NCBI GenBank assembly: GCA_038241115.1
Contig: JBBRGA010000037.1
Location: 1-24,569, forward strand
Direction: 5' to 3'
Length of the DNA: 24,569 nucleotides
Source: JANYJJ01 sp038241115
Lineage (GTDB): Bacteria; Pseudomonadota; Gammaproteobacteria; Burkholderiales; Burkholderiaceae_C
Part shown: positions 1 to 6,852 of the stretch, in pieces
Position numbering within the stretch: position 1 is the first letter of the stretch
Layout: each line of letters starts with the position of its first letter
Made by a program: the position numbers and the translations under genes
The notes under the pieces: generated by a model
What the model was told of the DNA's origin: nothing
What the model saw: only the letters and a program-made list of their open reading frames with translations
The model's database searches: none

Positions 1-296
1 CCGTGCCCGCCTACCTCGGTGTGGGCTGATTACAGCGCCGCGCCGCCAGTGGCCACCCGCGGTCGTTCACCGCCGCCATGCAGACCGCATCAGGTCCGCA
101 GTTGGCGCAACCGGCGCAAAGCCGCCGCCACGGCGCCACACCCTCCAACACACCGCCTTGGCCGCGCTCGTCTGACCGCGCGCCCATGCCTGGCCGCCCT
201 CCGGGCGGCCAGGCATGGATCACCCAACAATCAAATGACCATCAACCCCCGCTACCGCGCCCTCACAGCCAGAAAACAGCGTTTCCTGGCAGCCGT
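1..296. other. Flank beyond truncated cas1, no recognisable gene
   Basis: This stretch follows the broken end of cas1 on the minus strand. Reading on from the cas1 stop in all three minus-strand frames gives nothing resembling the rest of Cas1 and no Cas2. A 70-codon minus-strand frame (11-223) contains several cysteines but matches no family I recognise and starts inside the hairpin at 184-218, so I do not call it a gene. No repeat-spacer array is visible. Whether an array lies further left cannot be seen from this window. Confidence 0.5.
184..218. repeat. Perfect 16-bp inverted repeat with 3-nt loop
   Basis: Positions 184-199 are the exact reverse complement of 203-218, with a TCC loop at 200-202. 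The arms are very GC-rich (core GGGCGGCCAGG). No T-run follows on either strand, so it is not a classical intrinsic terminator. Two other U-less hairpins at gene ends in this window (20576-20600 and 22891-22915) suggest this genome uses such hairpins as 3' ends. It may have ended the cas transcript or a gene left of the window. A REP-like or mobile-element end is the alternative. Confidence 0.75.
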
Positions 297-656
297 TCAC
301 AGTTGGTTCTTTACTTTGCCCGCCACGAACGCACGCGCTACCGCGAGGGTGAAAGCCGGGTTGTCTACCGCGCGGTGCTGCGCTTGGCGCAACAACACGT
401 TGCCGGTAACTGCGCCTTCCAAGCGCGCTTTGAAGCGGCCGTTGCTGTCGAGCAGCACCAGCGCAATGCCGCTCTCCGCCAAGCGATGCATGAGGGGTGC
501 GCTGATACCGACATACCCAAAGCAGACCACCGCATGCAAATGGTGCAGTGGCACGCGCAGCTTGGTTTCTTGCTCCACCTCAACCCGCAAAGTGTCGTTG
601 TCCAGACGCAAACGGCTGTCAGGCAGCGTGACGTACAGGGTGTTTAAAAGTTGCAT
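297..656 (-). pseudogene. cas1: Truncated cas1 (type I-C), N-terminal domain only
   Basis: The 119-residue product matches the N-terminal beta-rich domain of type I-C Cas1: it starts MQLLNTLYVTLPDS, continues with a QETKLRVPLHHL-like strand and VCFG motif, and ends near ARAFVAGKVKNQ. Full-length I-C Cas1 is about 340 residues. The alpha-helical C-terminal domain, with the metal-binding Glu/His/Asp residues needed to integrate spacers, is absent, and no other frame continues it. It lies 28 bp downstream of cas4 in the usual I-C order cas7-cas4-cas1. With no catalytic residues it cannot act as an integrase, so I call it a decayed fragment. The stop at 297-299 follows Asn-Gln-Leu, where intact relatives continue into the inter-domain helix. 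Confidence 0.88.
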
Positions 657-684
657 GCGCAGTCGCTCAGTTCAAGCTTCACAC

Positions 685-1344
685 TCAAGCGTCGGGGTTG
701 AACAAATCGGTATTCGCTGTGCCGGTTTGCAAACGCACAAAAGCCTCAGGCTGACAGCGTTCGCGCAGTGAACACCCTTTGCAGCGGCGCGTGTCCAAGG
801 TGGGCGGGGGCAGCGTGCCGCTGGCCAGCATGGCGCGAACCGCAACAGCGGTTTGTTGAACTTGGTCGCGCAGCGCTTGGGTGATGGGCAGCAAACGCCT
901 GCGGCGCGAGCTGGCGTAGTACAGCGCGCCCTCACTCACCGCCCGGCCGGTCATCTCTTCCAAGCACAGCGCTTGCGCCGCAAGCTGAACGTCATCGCAG
1001 GCTGCAATATCGGCGGCTTTGTGGCGGGTGCCGTGTTTGTATTCCACCGGATATGGCGTGCCGTCGGGCTCAAACTCGACCACGTCGGCCTTGCCGATCA
1101 GGCCCAAGGCGTCGCTCCACAACGGCAAGGCGCGTTCTACCCGCAAGCCCTTGCGTTCCTCCACGCCGGGTTTGTCCACGGTGGCATGAACTGCCTGGCC
1201 GCGCAGCGTGTAAACGTTTTCGTCAAACGCCTGTTCAAGGTGAATAAGACCGCACTGGCGTGGGCAATAGGCCCAGTGCTGCAAGGCAGACAAAGTGATG
1301 GGCTCAAGCGGTTCCAGCGGCTTAAACGTCACGGCGGTGTGCAT
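685..1344 (-). CDS. cas4: CRISPR-associated Cas4 exonuclease (type I-C)
   Basis: The 219-residue protein has the full Cas4/RecB-nuclease layout. An N-terminal YCPRQC segment supplies the first iron-sulfur cysteine. The nuclease core shows GKADVVEF (metal-binding Asp), YPVEYKHG (the E-x-K motif) and a following DDVQLAAQ (the Q motif). The C-terminal CKGCSLRERC supplies three more cysteines for a 4Fe-4S cluster. In type I-C systems Cas4 works with Cas1-Cas2 to trim prespacers and select the PAM. Length and motifs look intact, yet its partner cas1 is truncated and cas2 is not seen. The start at 1344 gives the expected N-terminus before the LSALQHWAYCPR segment. Upstream, cas7 is separated from it by a toxin-antitoxin pair on the other strand, so it has lost its original operon promoter. 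It may be an unexpressed leftover or a solo Cas4. Confidence 0.9.
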   Translation of the reverse strand: MHTAVTFKPLEPLEPITLSALQHWAYCPRQCGLIHLEQAFDENVYTLRGQAVHATVDKPGVEERKGLRVERALPLWSDALGLIGKADVVEFEPDGTPYPVEYKHGTRHKAADIAACDDVQLAAQALCLEEMTGRAVSEGALYYASSRRRRLLPITQALRDQVQQTAVAVRAMLASGTLPPPTLDTRRCKGCSLRERCQPEAFVRLQTGTANTDLFNPDA

Positions 1345-1409
1345 GGCGATAGCGGGGGGAAGATTTATTTCGCACCAGTAGGAACAAACGCCGCACTTTA
1401 AAATTCGAA

Positions 1410-1425
1410 CTCGTCAAACGAGGAG
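1410..1425 (+). promoter_or_regulatory. Hairpin over the antitoxin ribosome binding site
   Basis: CTCGT (1410-1414) and ACGAG (1418-1422) are perfect inverted arms around a CAA loop. The right arm runs into the Shine-Dalgarno sequence AGGAG (1421-1425), which lies six bases before the antitoxin ATG at 1432. A TAAAAT at 1399-1404 is a plausible -10 element, but I see no convincing -35 element. The hairpin could be an autoregulatory operator or a weak translational control element for the toxin-antitoxin transcript. Autoregulation is usual for such modules but is inferred here. Confidence 0.4.
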
Positions 1426-1431
1426 CCCGAC

Positions 1432-1671
1432 ATGCCGACGTTGCAAGAGAACCTTGAAAAAGAGCGCGTTGAAATCGAGGCGATGAAACTTTCACCCGAG
1501 GCGCGCGCCGATCTGGCTGACAAGCTGTGGTTGAGCGTGCATTCCACAGACGAGGTTGATGCCGCGTGGGAGGCTGAAATTGCTAAGCGAATTGCCCAGA
1601 TCAACGTAGGCGAGATGCAGTGCGTGCCTTGGTCAGACGTGATGGGTGATCTGCGTGCCAAGCTCGCTTGA
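1432..1671 (+). CDS. Antitoxin of RelB/addiction-module type
   Basis: This 79-residue acidic protein resembles the short putative addiction-module antitoxins often paired with ParE/RelE toxins. Its features are an LSPEARADLADKLWLSV helix, an acidic DEVDAAWEAEIAKRIAQI helix and a C-terminal LRAKLA tail. Such proteins bind and neutralise the toxin and are degraded more readily than it. The start is fixed by an AGGAG Shine-Dalgarno sequence six bases upstream. Its TGA stop overlaps the toxin ATG (TGATG), the tight coupling expected of these modules. The pair is transcribed opposite to the cas remnant and fills the gap between cas7 and cas4. I recognise the family but cannot assign a named system. 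Confidence 0.82.
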   Translation: MPTLQENLEKERVEIEAMKLSPEARADLADKLWLSVHSTDEVDAAWEAEIAKRIAQINVGEMQCVPWSDVMGDLRAKLA

Positions 1672-1970
1672 TGGAACTTCGCGTCCACCCGGCGGCGCGC
1701 CGCGAAGTGAACGACGCGTTTGACCGGTGCCAAGCCAAATTTGGAAAACGGATGGCACAGCGTTTTCAAACCAGCGTCGAGCGCGCTGGGCAGACCTTGT
1801 TGCGCGAGCTTGGCCTCGGTACGCCAGCTGCAAATGGGGTGCGCATGCTGCCGCTTCGCGGACTGCCGCACACCTTCGTCTATCGATGGGAAGGAACCGT
1901 GATCTACGTCATTGCGTTGACGCATCAAAGTAGGCAACCGCGATATTGGACAGGCAGGTTGCCCGATTGA
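1671..1970 (+). CDS. ParE/RelE-superfamily toxin
   Basis: The 99-residue protein has the ParE/RelE layout. It opens with an N-terminal strand and helix (ELRVHPAARREVNDAFDRC), followed by a second helix with AQRFQTSVERA, a beta-hairpin with VRMLPLRGLPHTFVYRWEG, and a C-terminal VIYVIALTHQSRQPRYW segment ending in RL. ParE-type members poison gyrase and RelE-type members cut mRNA. The sequence does not decide between them, although the conserved AL.H..R.P.YW ending is frequent in ParE-like toxins. I place the start at the ATG overlapping the antitoxin stop. A TTG one codon upstream is possible but unneeded. The antitoxin partner is immediately upstream, so the module looks complete. Confidence 0.85.
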   Translation: MELRVHPAARREVNDAFDRCQAKFGKRMAQRFQTSVERAGQTLLRELGLGTPAANGVRMLPLRGLPHTFVYRWEGTVIYVIALTHQSRQPRYWTGRLPD

Positions 1971-2068
1971 TTTCAACGGTAAGAGGAGCCTCACTGAAGA
2001 CCTTTCTTGGCATCTGATCCTGACGGCAAAAGCGGGCTTCAAGAGCGCTGACCTGCAACAGTCACGCT

Positions 2069-2875
2069 TCAGCAGCGACGCATCAACGTCACACCGGGTG
2101 CCGCCTGAATTTCCTGACCTATGGCCACGGGGGCACCGTCGAAAGTCACAGCGTAAGCGCCGATGTCACGTGCAGGCGCGGTCGGGTCAACTGACGAGAT
2201 AGCCAGGCGGTCAAACAGCGCATGCGAGTGCGCATTGCCCAGCTCACTGTCGTGCTTAAAAACATACAGGCCGCGAGTGGCCATCTGACCGCGCGCCGCA
2301 GACCTGTCATGCTCAAACATGTCTTCGAGCGCTTTGAAGAAGAGCTCGAGGTCGTCGGCACCAAAGCCGGTTTGTTTGGCCAAAAACGCCGACACAAAGC
2401 CGTGTGATCGGTACAAGCCGTAAGGCACTGTGTGTTTGCGGCCCATGGTGCGGTTGTCGCCTGCTTGCTTGTCCGCCTCAGCTTCAGTGGCTACGGCCAT
2501 GCGTGTGATGTTGTGTTCCGAAGACGCGACAGGATCGATGGATCGTGCGAAGGTCAATTGCACTGGCCCGCGCACTTGGCCGCAATTCGGTGCTGATTTC
2601 AAACTCATGACGGCATCGAAAGTGCGAATGTCAAAGAAGTTCTCACGCATCCACTTCCTACCGCCATCAGATTCTTCTTGAGACGGTTTGCGCCCCTTTG
2701 ATTGCTTAATGGCTTCGTTGAGGAGTTTTTTGAGTGCGGCGTTTGGTTTTACGTCTTTGATCCAAGCTTGAATCGCTTTCTTGTCCGCGTCAGAAGCCAC
2801 CACCAATTGATGCTTGTCGTCTTCTGTCTCGTCGACTGTCCTCTTTGCCTGAAGGGACTCAATCACGCCGCGCAT
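2069..2875 (-). pseudogene. cas7: cas7 (csd2) remnant, type I-C, N-terminus missing
   Basis: From about 2659 down to 2069 the frame is unmistakably type I-C Cas7: FFDIRTFDAVM, NCGQVRGPVQLTFARSIDP, GDNRTMGRKHTVPYGLYR, MFEHDRSAARGQMATRGLYV. Cas7 forms the crRNA-binding backbone of Cascade. The expected N-terminal half (the LFDV.DGNPNGDPD motif and the TDVCLKRK..RN segment) is absent. In its place lies a lysine-rich, visibly less GC-rich stretch of about 70 residues (2660-2875) with no Cas7 features I can recognise. The ORF stays open to 3001 only by overlapping the 3' end of the next gene in another frame. I set 2875 as the outer limit because it is the first in-frame ATG after that gene. The loss of the RRM core strands argues that it is non-functional. 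Confidence 0.82.
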
Positions 2876-2939
2876 CACGTCTCTTGCTTTGAACAGTGGC
2901 CAGCTCCGAATGGGGACATGATCACATGGGACGCAACAC

Positions 2940-3644
2940 TTATTCAACCGCCTTGCCCACCAGCCGATTGCCCCTGAACGCCATCGCGGTGTCAAACGCA
3001 CTGCTCACAAACCCGAGCACGGCGGCAAATTCTTCGTCGCTGAGTTGACGGGCGGCGTCGCGTGATCGGTAGACATTGGCCAATTCGCGTTCGCGTCCGG
3101 CCTGCACGGCCAAGCGGCCCACGCCCAGGTCTTCCAGCGTCTTCCACAGCTTGGGGTTGTAGGCGCGGGTGAGTTTCATCACCACCGGGATCGGGTCTTT
3201 GCGGCCCAGCACGGCCGCCAGGCGCAAGATCACTTCAAACGGCAAACCCACTTTGCCGCCTTCCACCGCTTCCAAAAGTGACGTGTCCTTGAGGTTGATG
3301 GCTTGGCCCAATTCAGTGAGCGTCAAACCGGCCGCGTCGCGCAGTTCGCGAAACAGGCTCCCCGCTTTTTCAACCGCATCTCGCTGCGCCAGCGGCAAGC
3401 GCGATTTGACCAATTTGAACGACAAATCGGCGGCCGCACCGACGGCTCCCGATGCGGCGCTGCCGGTTAAGCCCAGCACAAAACCTGTCCACGCCCGCAG
3501 GTCACGGGCCAGCGCTTGGATGCCTTTGTCCAAGCTCAATCCGCCCACCAGAGACGGTAGCGATTTCGGGGTACTTTTGGAGGCTGTTGCTTTGCGCGGC
3601 GCGGCTTTTGCGCGGGTCGTCAGTTTTTTCGCGGCTGTGGGCAT
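2940..3644 (-). CDS. XRE-like helix-turn-helix protein
   Basis: The 234-residue protein has three parts. Residues 1-30 are basic and Lys/Ala/Thr-rich. Residues 40-90 contain a Gly/Ala-rich amphipathic stretch (WTGFVLGLTGSAASGAVGAAADL). Residues 97-150 look like a lambda-repressor/XRE helix-turn-helix (LFRELRDAAGLTLTELGQAINLKDTSLLEAVEGG, then an ILRLAAVLGR helix). The C-terminus (residues 185-225) is helical. It is probably a DNA-binding regulator, with target unknown. The start at 3644 is preceded by GGAAAG. It is separated from the STAS gene upstream by an intrinsic terminator, so it probably has its own promoter. Only about 65 bp separate it from the cas7 remnant, so it marks the junction between the conserved chromosome and the decayed cas locus. 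Confidence 0.7.
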   Translation of the reverse strand: MPTAAKKLTTRAKAAPRKATASKSTPKSLPSLVGGLSLDKGIQALARDLRAWTGFVLGLTGSAASGAVGAAADLSFKLVKSRLPLAQRDAVEKAGSLFRELRDAAGLTLTELGQAINLKDTSLLEAVEGGKVGLPFEVILRLAAVLGRKDPIPVVMKLTRAYNPKLWKTLEDLGVGRLAVQAGRERELANVYRSRDAARQLSDEEFAAVLGFVSSAFDTAMAFRGNRLVGKAVE

Positions 3645-3658
3645 GGGCGGCTTTCCGG

Positions 3659-3683
3659 AAAAATGAAGCCTGGCAATCAGGCT
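3659..3683 (-). terminator. Intrinsic terminator after the STAS gene
   Basis: On the minus strand AGCCTG (3683-3678) pairs with CAGGCT (3672-3667) around a five-base loop. It is followed by TCA and a run of five T (3663-3659). This is a standard short rho-independent terminator placed 29 bp after the STAS-gene stop and 15 bp before the start of the XRE-like gene. Confidence 0.65.
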
Positions 3684-3711
3684 GCGGTCACTGACGTCGT
3701 GGGCAGATCAT

Positions 3712-5487
3712 TCAAACAGTTTTGACCTTGACTTTGGCGTGCTCGTGGATGCCCATGGCACCAAAAAACAAAGCCACCAAACGGTGCGCGTCGGTGAAGG
3801 CGACGCTGCGGTTTTCGCTGCGCCGCGCCAGCACCCAATTGAGCAAATCACCGGCTGCGATGAAGTCGACCCGGATCAAGCGCGTGCAAGACACGTTGAC
3901 GAAAGCGGCTGCGCCCAATTGCGCGTCCATGCGCTTCAAGATTTCGCCGATGTCGCCCACCAGTTGACCGGACAGCTCGACGCCGGCTGTTTGACTTTGG
4001 CCGTTCTCGTCGATCAGATGTGACTCGACAAAATGGGCACTGATATCGCTCACCAAGGAGCCGGCCGACGCGTTGGTGCTTTGACCAATGGCACTGACGC
4101 GCACCTTGCAGCGGGCGCTTTCCCACGACGGAGGCGATACCTCGTAGGTCACGCAGTAGTCGATGGCGGTCTCGTCGAACTGATCGGGCCGATTGGTCAT
4201 GCGCAGGGCTTCCATGCGCAGGTGCCAGTACAAGGGATCGACGTCGCGCAAACCGGTAGGCGAGGCTTCCGTCAAGGCAAAGAACAGGCGCTCACCGGCC
4301 AACCAGCGCATCTCGATCGGCTGGGTAATCCAATTGCGGAACAAAGCGCTCAAGGCCGCACATGCCTCCGGGTCGACCGCACGCAATGCGCTCCAGTCGA
4401 ACACCCAGGGCAAAGGCATTTGCAGGGTTTGTGCGCGCAGGCTGGCCACGGCGTCAGTGTCGATATAAGGCGGGCAGACCCAGCCAATTTGGCCGTCGAT
4501 GCGGCCCCCCGCAGGGCGCTCTTCGCTGGCTGCTTCAGCCACCAGCTTGGGCATGGAATACCACTGCGGAGCAGACCAACCAAACTGCTGCGCGTAGTCG
4601 AGCGCCAAGCTCTCGAAGCGCATCTGTTGGCCGATGGCACGGTACAAATCAAACAGCACCAACCAGGTTTCGGCGTGCTGGGCTCGGCTGCCACCGGCGC
4701 CCGTCAAACCGGTGAGCGACTGTTCGCAGAGGTCGAAATCAGCATTCGCGAAGGCAATGACGGCCTCGTCCAAATCAGGATCGTGTCGAACCTCGGTTTC
4801 TACCGCAGCAGGCGGCGCAGCGAGCGCAGCCGCCGGAACAAGGCGCGACTTGTCGGTGCCGCCAAGCCCGACAGCGTCCGATGCCGCCAGCGTGGGAACA
4901 AGATGTGGCGCGCCGGACAGCGGCGACATGCCAGCGCCCATGACTGCCACATTGGGCGTCCCCAAAGGCGCATTCGATGAAAGTTCTCCCGAATCCATCA
5001 CCAAGCTGCGTCGGTTTGACACGCCGACAACGGTGGGGCGGTAGGCGCGTTGTTCCAGGCCGGCGGGTTGGGTGCGAGCGTTGAAGAAATCGCTGTTGCG
5101 GCGGCCCTCTCCGGGCAGAGCCTCACCTACCATTTGCTGCTCGATCTGGTCAATTTTTGCCTTCATGCCGCCGTCTTGGCGCAGGCCGCTGTCAGGCAGG
5201 CGGCCTTCGGAATCGTCCATTCGCGATGAGGACCCACCGAGAGCCGCCAATTGCTCAGGAGACAAGCCTTCTCGACGCACCTTGCGCAACACGTCGAACT
5301 CGCGCTTGCGCACGAAGTCGTTGCGGCGCTTGCGCTCGATCATGGCCTTCAGTTCGGCCTTGGCGAACTCGGTCTCGCGCACCGCCCCCGCTGGCTCGCT
5401 GAGGTCGTTCCACTCGGTGCCGGGATTGGCCACGAACTTGACCACCTTGCGGAAGAAACTGCCGGCGTCTTTAGGGTCCGTGGTCAT
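3712..5487 (-). CDS. Large STAS-domain protein of unknown role
   Basis: The 591-residue protein has a basic N-terminus (residues 1-75, FFRKVVKFVANPGTEW and charged helices) and a low-complexity Ser/Gly/Pro/Ala linker (85-230). A helical TPR-like block resembling the end of FimV follows (237-303, ETWLVLFDLYRAIGQQMRFE). Two segments then look like STAS folds: residues 357-400 (PWVFDWSALRAVDPEACAAL) and 500-590 (VNVSCTRLIRVDFIAAGDLLNWV). STAS domains usually act as phospho-switch or protein-docking modules. I see no transporter or kinase domain. No membrane segment is evident, so it is likely cytoplasmic. It follows dksA by 68 bp on the same strand and ends at the terminator at 3659-3683. Similar genes occur in other Burkholderiales, but I cannot assign a function. 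Confidence 0.75.
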   Translation of the reverse strand: MTTDPKDAGSFFRKVVKFVANPGTEWNDLSEPAGAVRETEFAKAELKAMIERKRRNDFVRKREFDVLRKVRREGLSPEQLAALGGSSSRMDDSEGRLPDSGLRQDGGMKAKIDQIEQQMVGEALPGEGRRNSDFFNARTQPAGLEQRAYRPTVVGVSNRRSLVMDSGELSSNAPLGTPNVAVMGAGMSPLSGAPHLVPTLAASDAVGLGGTDKSRLVPAAALAAPPAAVETEVRHDPDLDEAVIAFANADFDLCEQSLTGLTGAGGSRAQHAETWLVLFDLYRAIGQQMRFESLALDYAQQFGWSAPQWYSMPKLVAEAASEERPAGGRIDGQIGWVCPPYIDTDAVASLRAQTLQMPLPWVFDWSALRAVDPEACAALSALFRNWITQPIEMRWLAGERLFFALTEASPTGLRDVDPLYWHLRMEALRMTNRPDQFDETAIDYCVTYEVSPPSWESARCKVRVSAIGQSTNASAGSLVSDISAHFVESHLIDENGQSQTAGVELSGQLVGDIGEILKRMDAQLGAAAFVNVSCTRLIRVDFIAAGDLLNWVLARRSENRSVAFTDAHRLVALFFGAMGIHEHAKVKVKTV

Positions 5488-5498
5488 GGCTTGGAGGC

Positions 5499-5540
5499 TT
5501 GAGCGGCAGGTTCGACGGCTGATTGAGCGGCTAGTTCGTC
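5499..5540. repeat. Two imperfect 18-bp direct repeats, period 24
   Basis: Positions 5499-5516 and 5523-5540 match at 15 of 18 bases (shared core TTGAGCGGC, then GTTCG). They lie in the 68-bp gap between the dksA stop and the STAS start. They may be a small duplication or a pair of binding sites. Nothing further can be said from sequence alone. Confidence 0.45.
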
Positions 5541-5555
5541 AACGTGGCCAGGCGG

Positions 5556-6716
5556 TCAGTCGCCAAACATTTTTTGCTTCAACTCACGGCGCTGTTGCGC
5601 TTCCAACGACAAGGTCGCGGTAGGGCGTGCAATGAGTCGACCCAAACCAATGGGCTCGCCGGTTTCGTCGCAAAAACCATAGTCGCCCGCATCGATTCGG
5701 ACGATGGACTGTGAAATTTTCTTCAACAGCTTGCGTTCGCGGTCGCGTGTGCGCAGCTCCAGGGCATGTTCTTCCTCAATCGTCGCGCGGTCGGCTGGAT
5801 CGGGAACGATAGAGGTGTCTTCGCGCAGGTTTTCAGTGGTTTGTCCGGCGTTGCTGAGCAAGTCGTCTTTGAGAGTTTGCAGGCGCACCCGGAAAAATTC
5901 GAGTTGCTTGTCATTCATGTACTCGGCCTCGGGCATGGCGAACAACTCGGCGTCGCTTAGCTCTTTGCCGCTCTTGCTTTTCCAAGCATTCGCCAGCTTT
6001 GGGTCCATCTTTTGCACCGGCTTGGGCGCATCGGTCATGACCTGGTTCATCACGCGAGTTGGCGGCCTGGGAGGCGCAAAGCGGTCTGCAAAGCGCGAAG
6101 TGGGCGGCGGCAACGGAACCACGGCTTGAACGATTTGAGATGCGCGGCCACGACCACCAGCGCGCGGCGCTTTCGCCGGAGCGACGACTTTCGGCGCCGG
6201 CGTGACGGCAGCTGCCACAGCCACTACGGGGATTGCAGCAACTTCGGGAACTGACTTTGGAGAACTGGAAACTTTCAATGGAGGCACAGTCTTAACAGCC
6301 GGCTGGACGGCCGGTGGGGGTGACGATTTTGAAATCGGTTTGGCGCTTGCGTTCAACACAAGCGCTGGCATTTGTTTAACGGCAGATTTGGCAGAAGGTT
6401 TAACGGTCAGCTTGCCCGCGGGCTTGGCAGCGGGTTTGGTCGACGCTTTGTCGGCGGATTTGGCGGGTTGCTTCGCCACAACTTTGGAAGCTGGTTTGAG
6501 GACCGACGTTTTGGTTTTGGCAGCTGGCTTGACAGCTGGTTTGGCAGCCGGCTTGGGGGTCGGTTTGGAAGTCGCTTTGGGGGCCGACCTGCCTGCCGAT
6601 TTGGGGGTTACTTTGAGCAGCGCCTTGACAACGGCTTTTGTTTTGGCAGTTGGCACCACGACTTTCCCTGCCGCTGCTTTTTTCGCTACTGCCTTCTTGA
6701 CCGGAATCTTGTTCAC
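5556..6716 (-). CDS. dksA: DksA/TraR-family RNA polymerase regulator, long AKP-rich tail
   Basis: The last 150 of 386 residues form a complete DksA, which inserts a coiled coil into the RNA polymerase secondary channel and works with ppGpp. The coiled-coil tip DPADRA (residues 306-311) keeps both functional aspartates and the alanine. The globular part reads FCDETGEPIGLGRLIARPTATLSLEAQ: only one cysteine (349) remains of the four zinc ligands, so this is a zinc-independent form. Residues 1 to about 195 are Lys/Ala/Pro repeats resembling histone H1-like bacterial proteins, followed by a Pro/Arg-rich linker. I choose the GTG at 6716 because GAGGAG lies six bases upstream. An in-frame ATG at 6845 would run through the likely promoter. 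It follows cobW and precedes the STAS gene. Canonical DksA is about 150 residues. Confidence 0.88.
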   Translation of the reverse strand: MNKIPVKKAVAKKAAAGKVVVPTAKTKAVVKALLKVTPKSAGRSAPKATSKPTPKPAAKPAVKPAAKTKTSVLKPASKVVAKQPAKSADKASTKPAAKPAGKLTVKPSAKSAVKQMPALVLNASAKPISKSSPPPAVQPAVKTVPPLKVSSSPKSVPEVAAIPVVAVAAAVTPAPKVVAPAKAPRAGGRGRASQIVQAVVPLPPPTSRFADRFAPPRPPTRVMNQVMTDAPKPVQKMDPKLANAWKSKSGKELSDAELFAMPEAEYMNDKQLEFFRVRLQTLKDDLLSNAGQTTENLREDTSIVPDPADRATIEEEHALELRTRDRERKLLKKISQSIVRIDAGDYGFCDETGEPIGLGRLIARPTATLSLEAQQRRELKQKMFGD

Positions 6717-6794
6717 TGGGGTCTCCTCGACGCGCTGTTTATACCCGTACGGCTTGTGGCGGAGGCTCTGCAAGGCCGTTTTCGCGCGTCGCGG

Positions 6795-6800
6795 ATTGTA
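6795..6800 (-). promoter_or_regulatory. Candidate -10 element of the dksA promoter
   Basis: In the 136-bp gap between cobW and dksA the minus strand reads TGGC followed by TACAAT (6800-6795), a good sigma-70 -10 hexamer. The -35 region is poor (GCGTTG at 16-bp spacing). A start just downstream would give a leader of about 75 nt before the GTG, so dksA could be transcribed independently of cobW. Confidence 0.4.
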
Positions 6801-6852
6801 GCCACGCTGCTGCTCACAACGCGCCCCTTCAAAAGTCCGCGTCAAACCTCAT

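Noticed and set aside
1..296. Possible CRISPR array or cas2 next to cas1
   Set aside because: No repeated unit recurs at spacer-like intervals and no frame resembles Cas2. The only repeat is a single inverted hairpin.
1398..2042. 214-codon minus-strand frame opposite the toxin-antitoxin pair
   Set aside because: No Cas or other features appear. The plus-strand pair has a good ribosome site, stop-start overlap and family motifs.
4033..4980. 315-codon plus-strand frame opposite the STAS gene
   Set aside because: Composition is Arg/Gly/His-rich without motifs, and the minus-strand gene shows domain structure.
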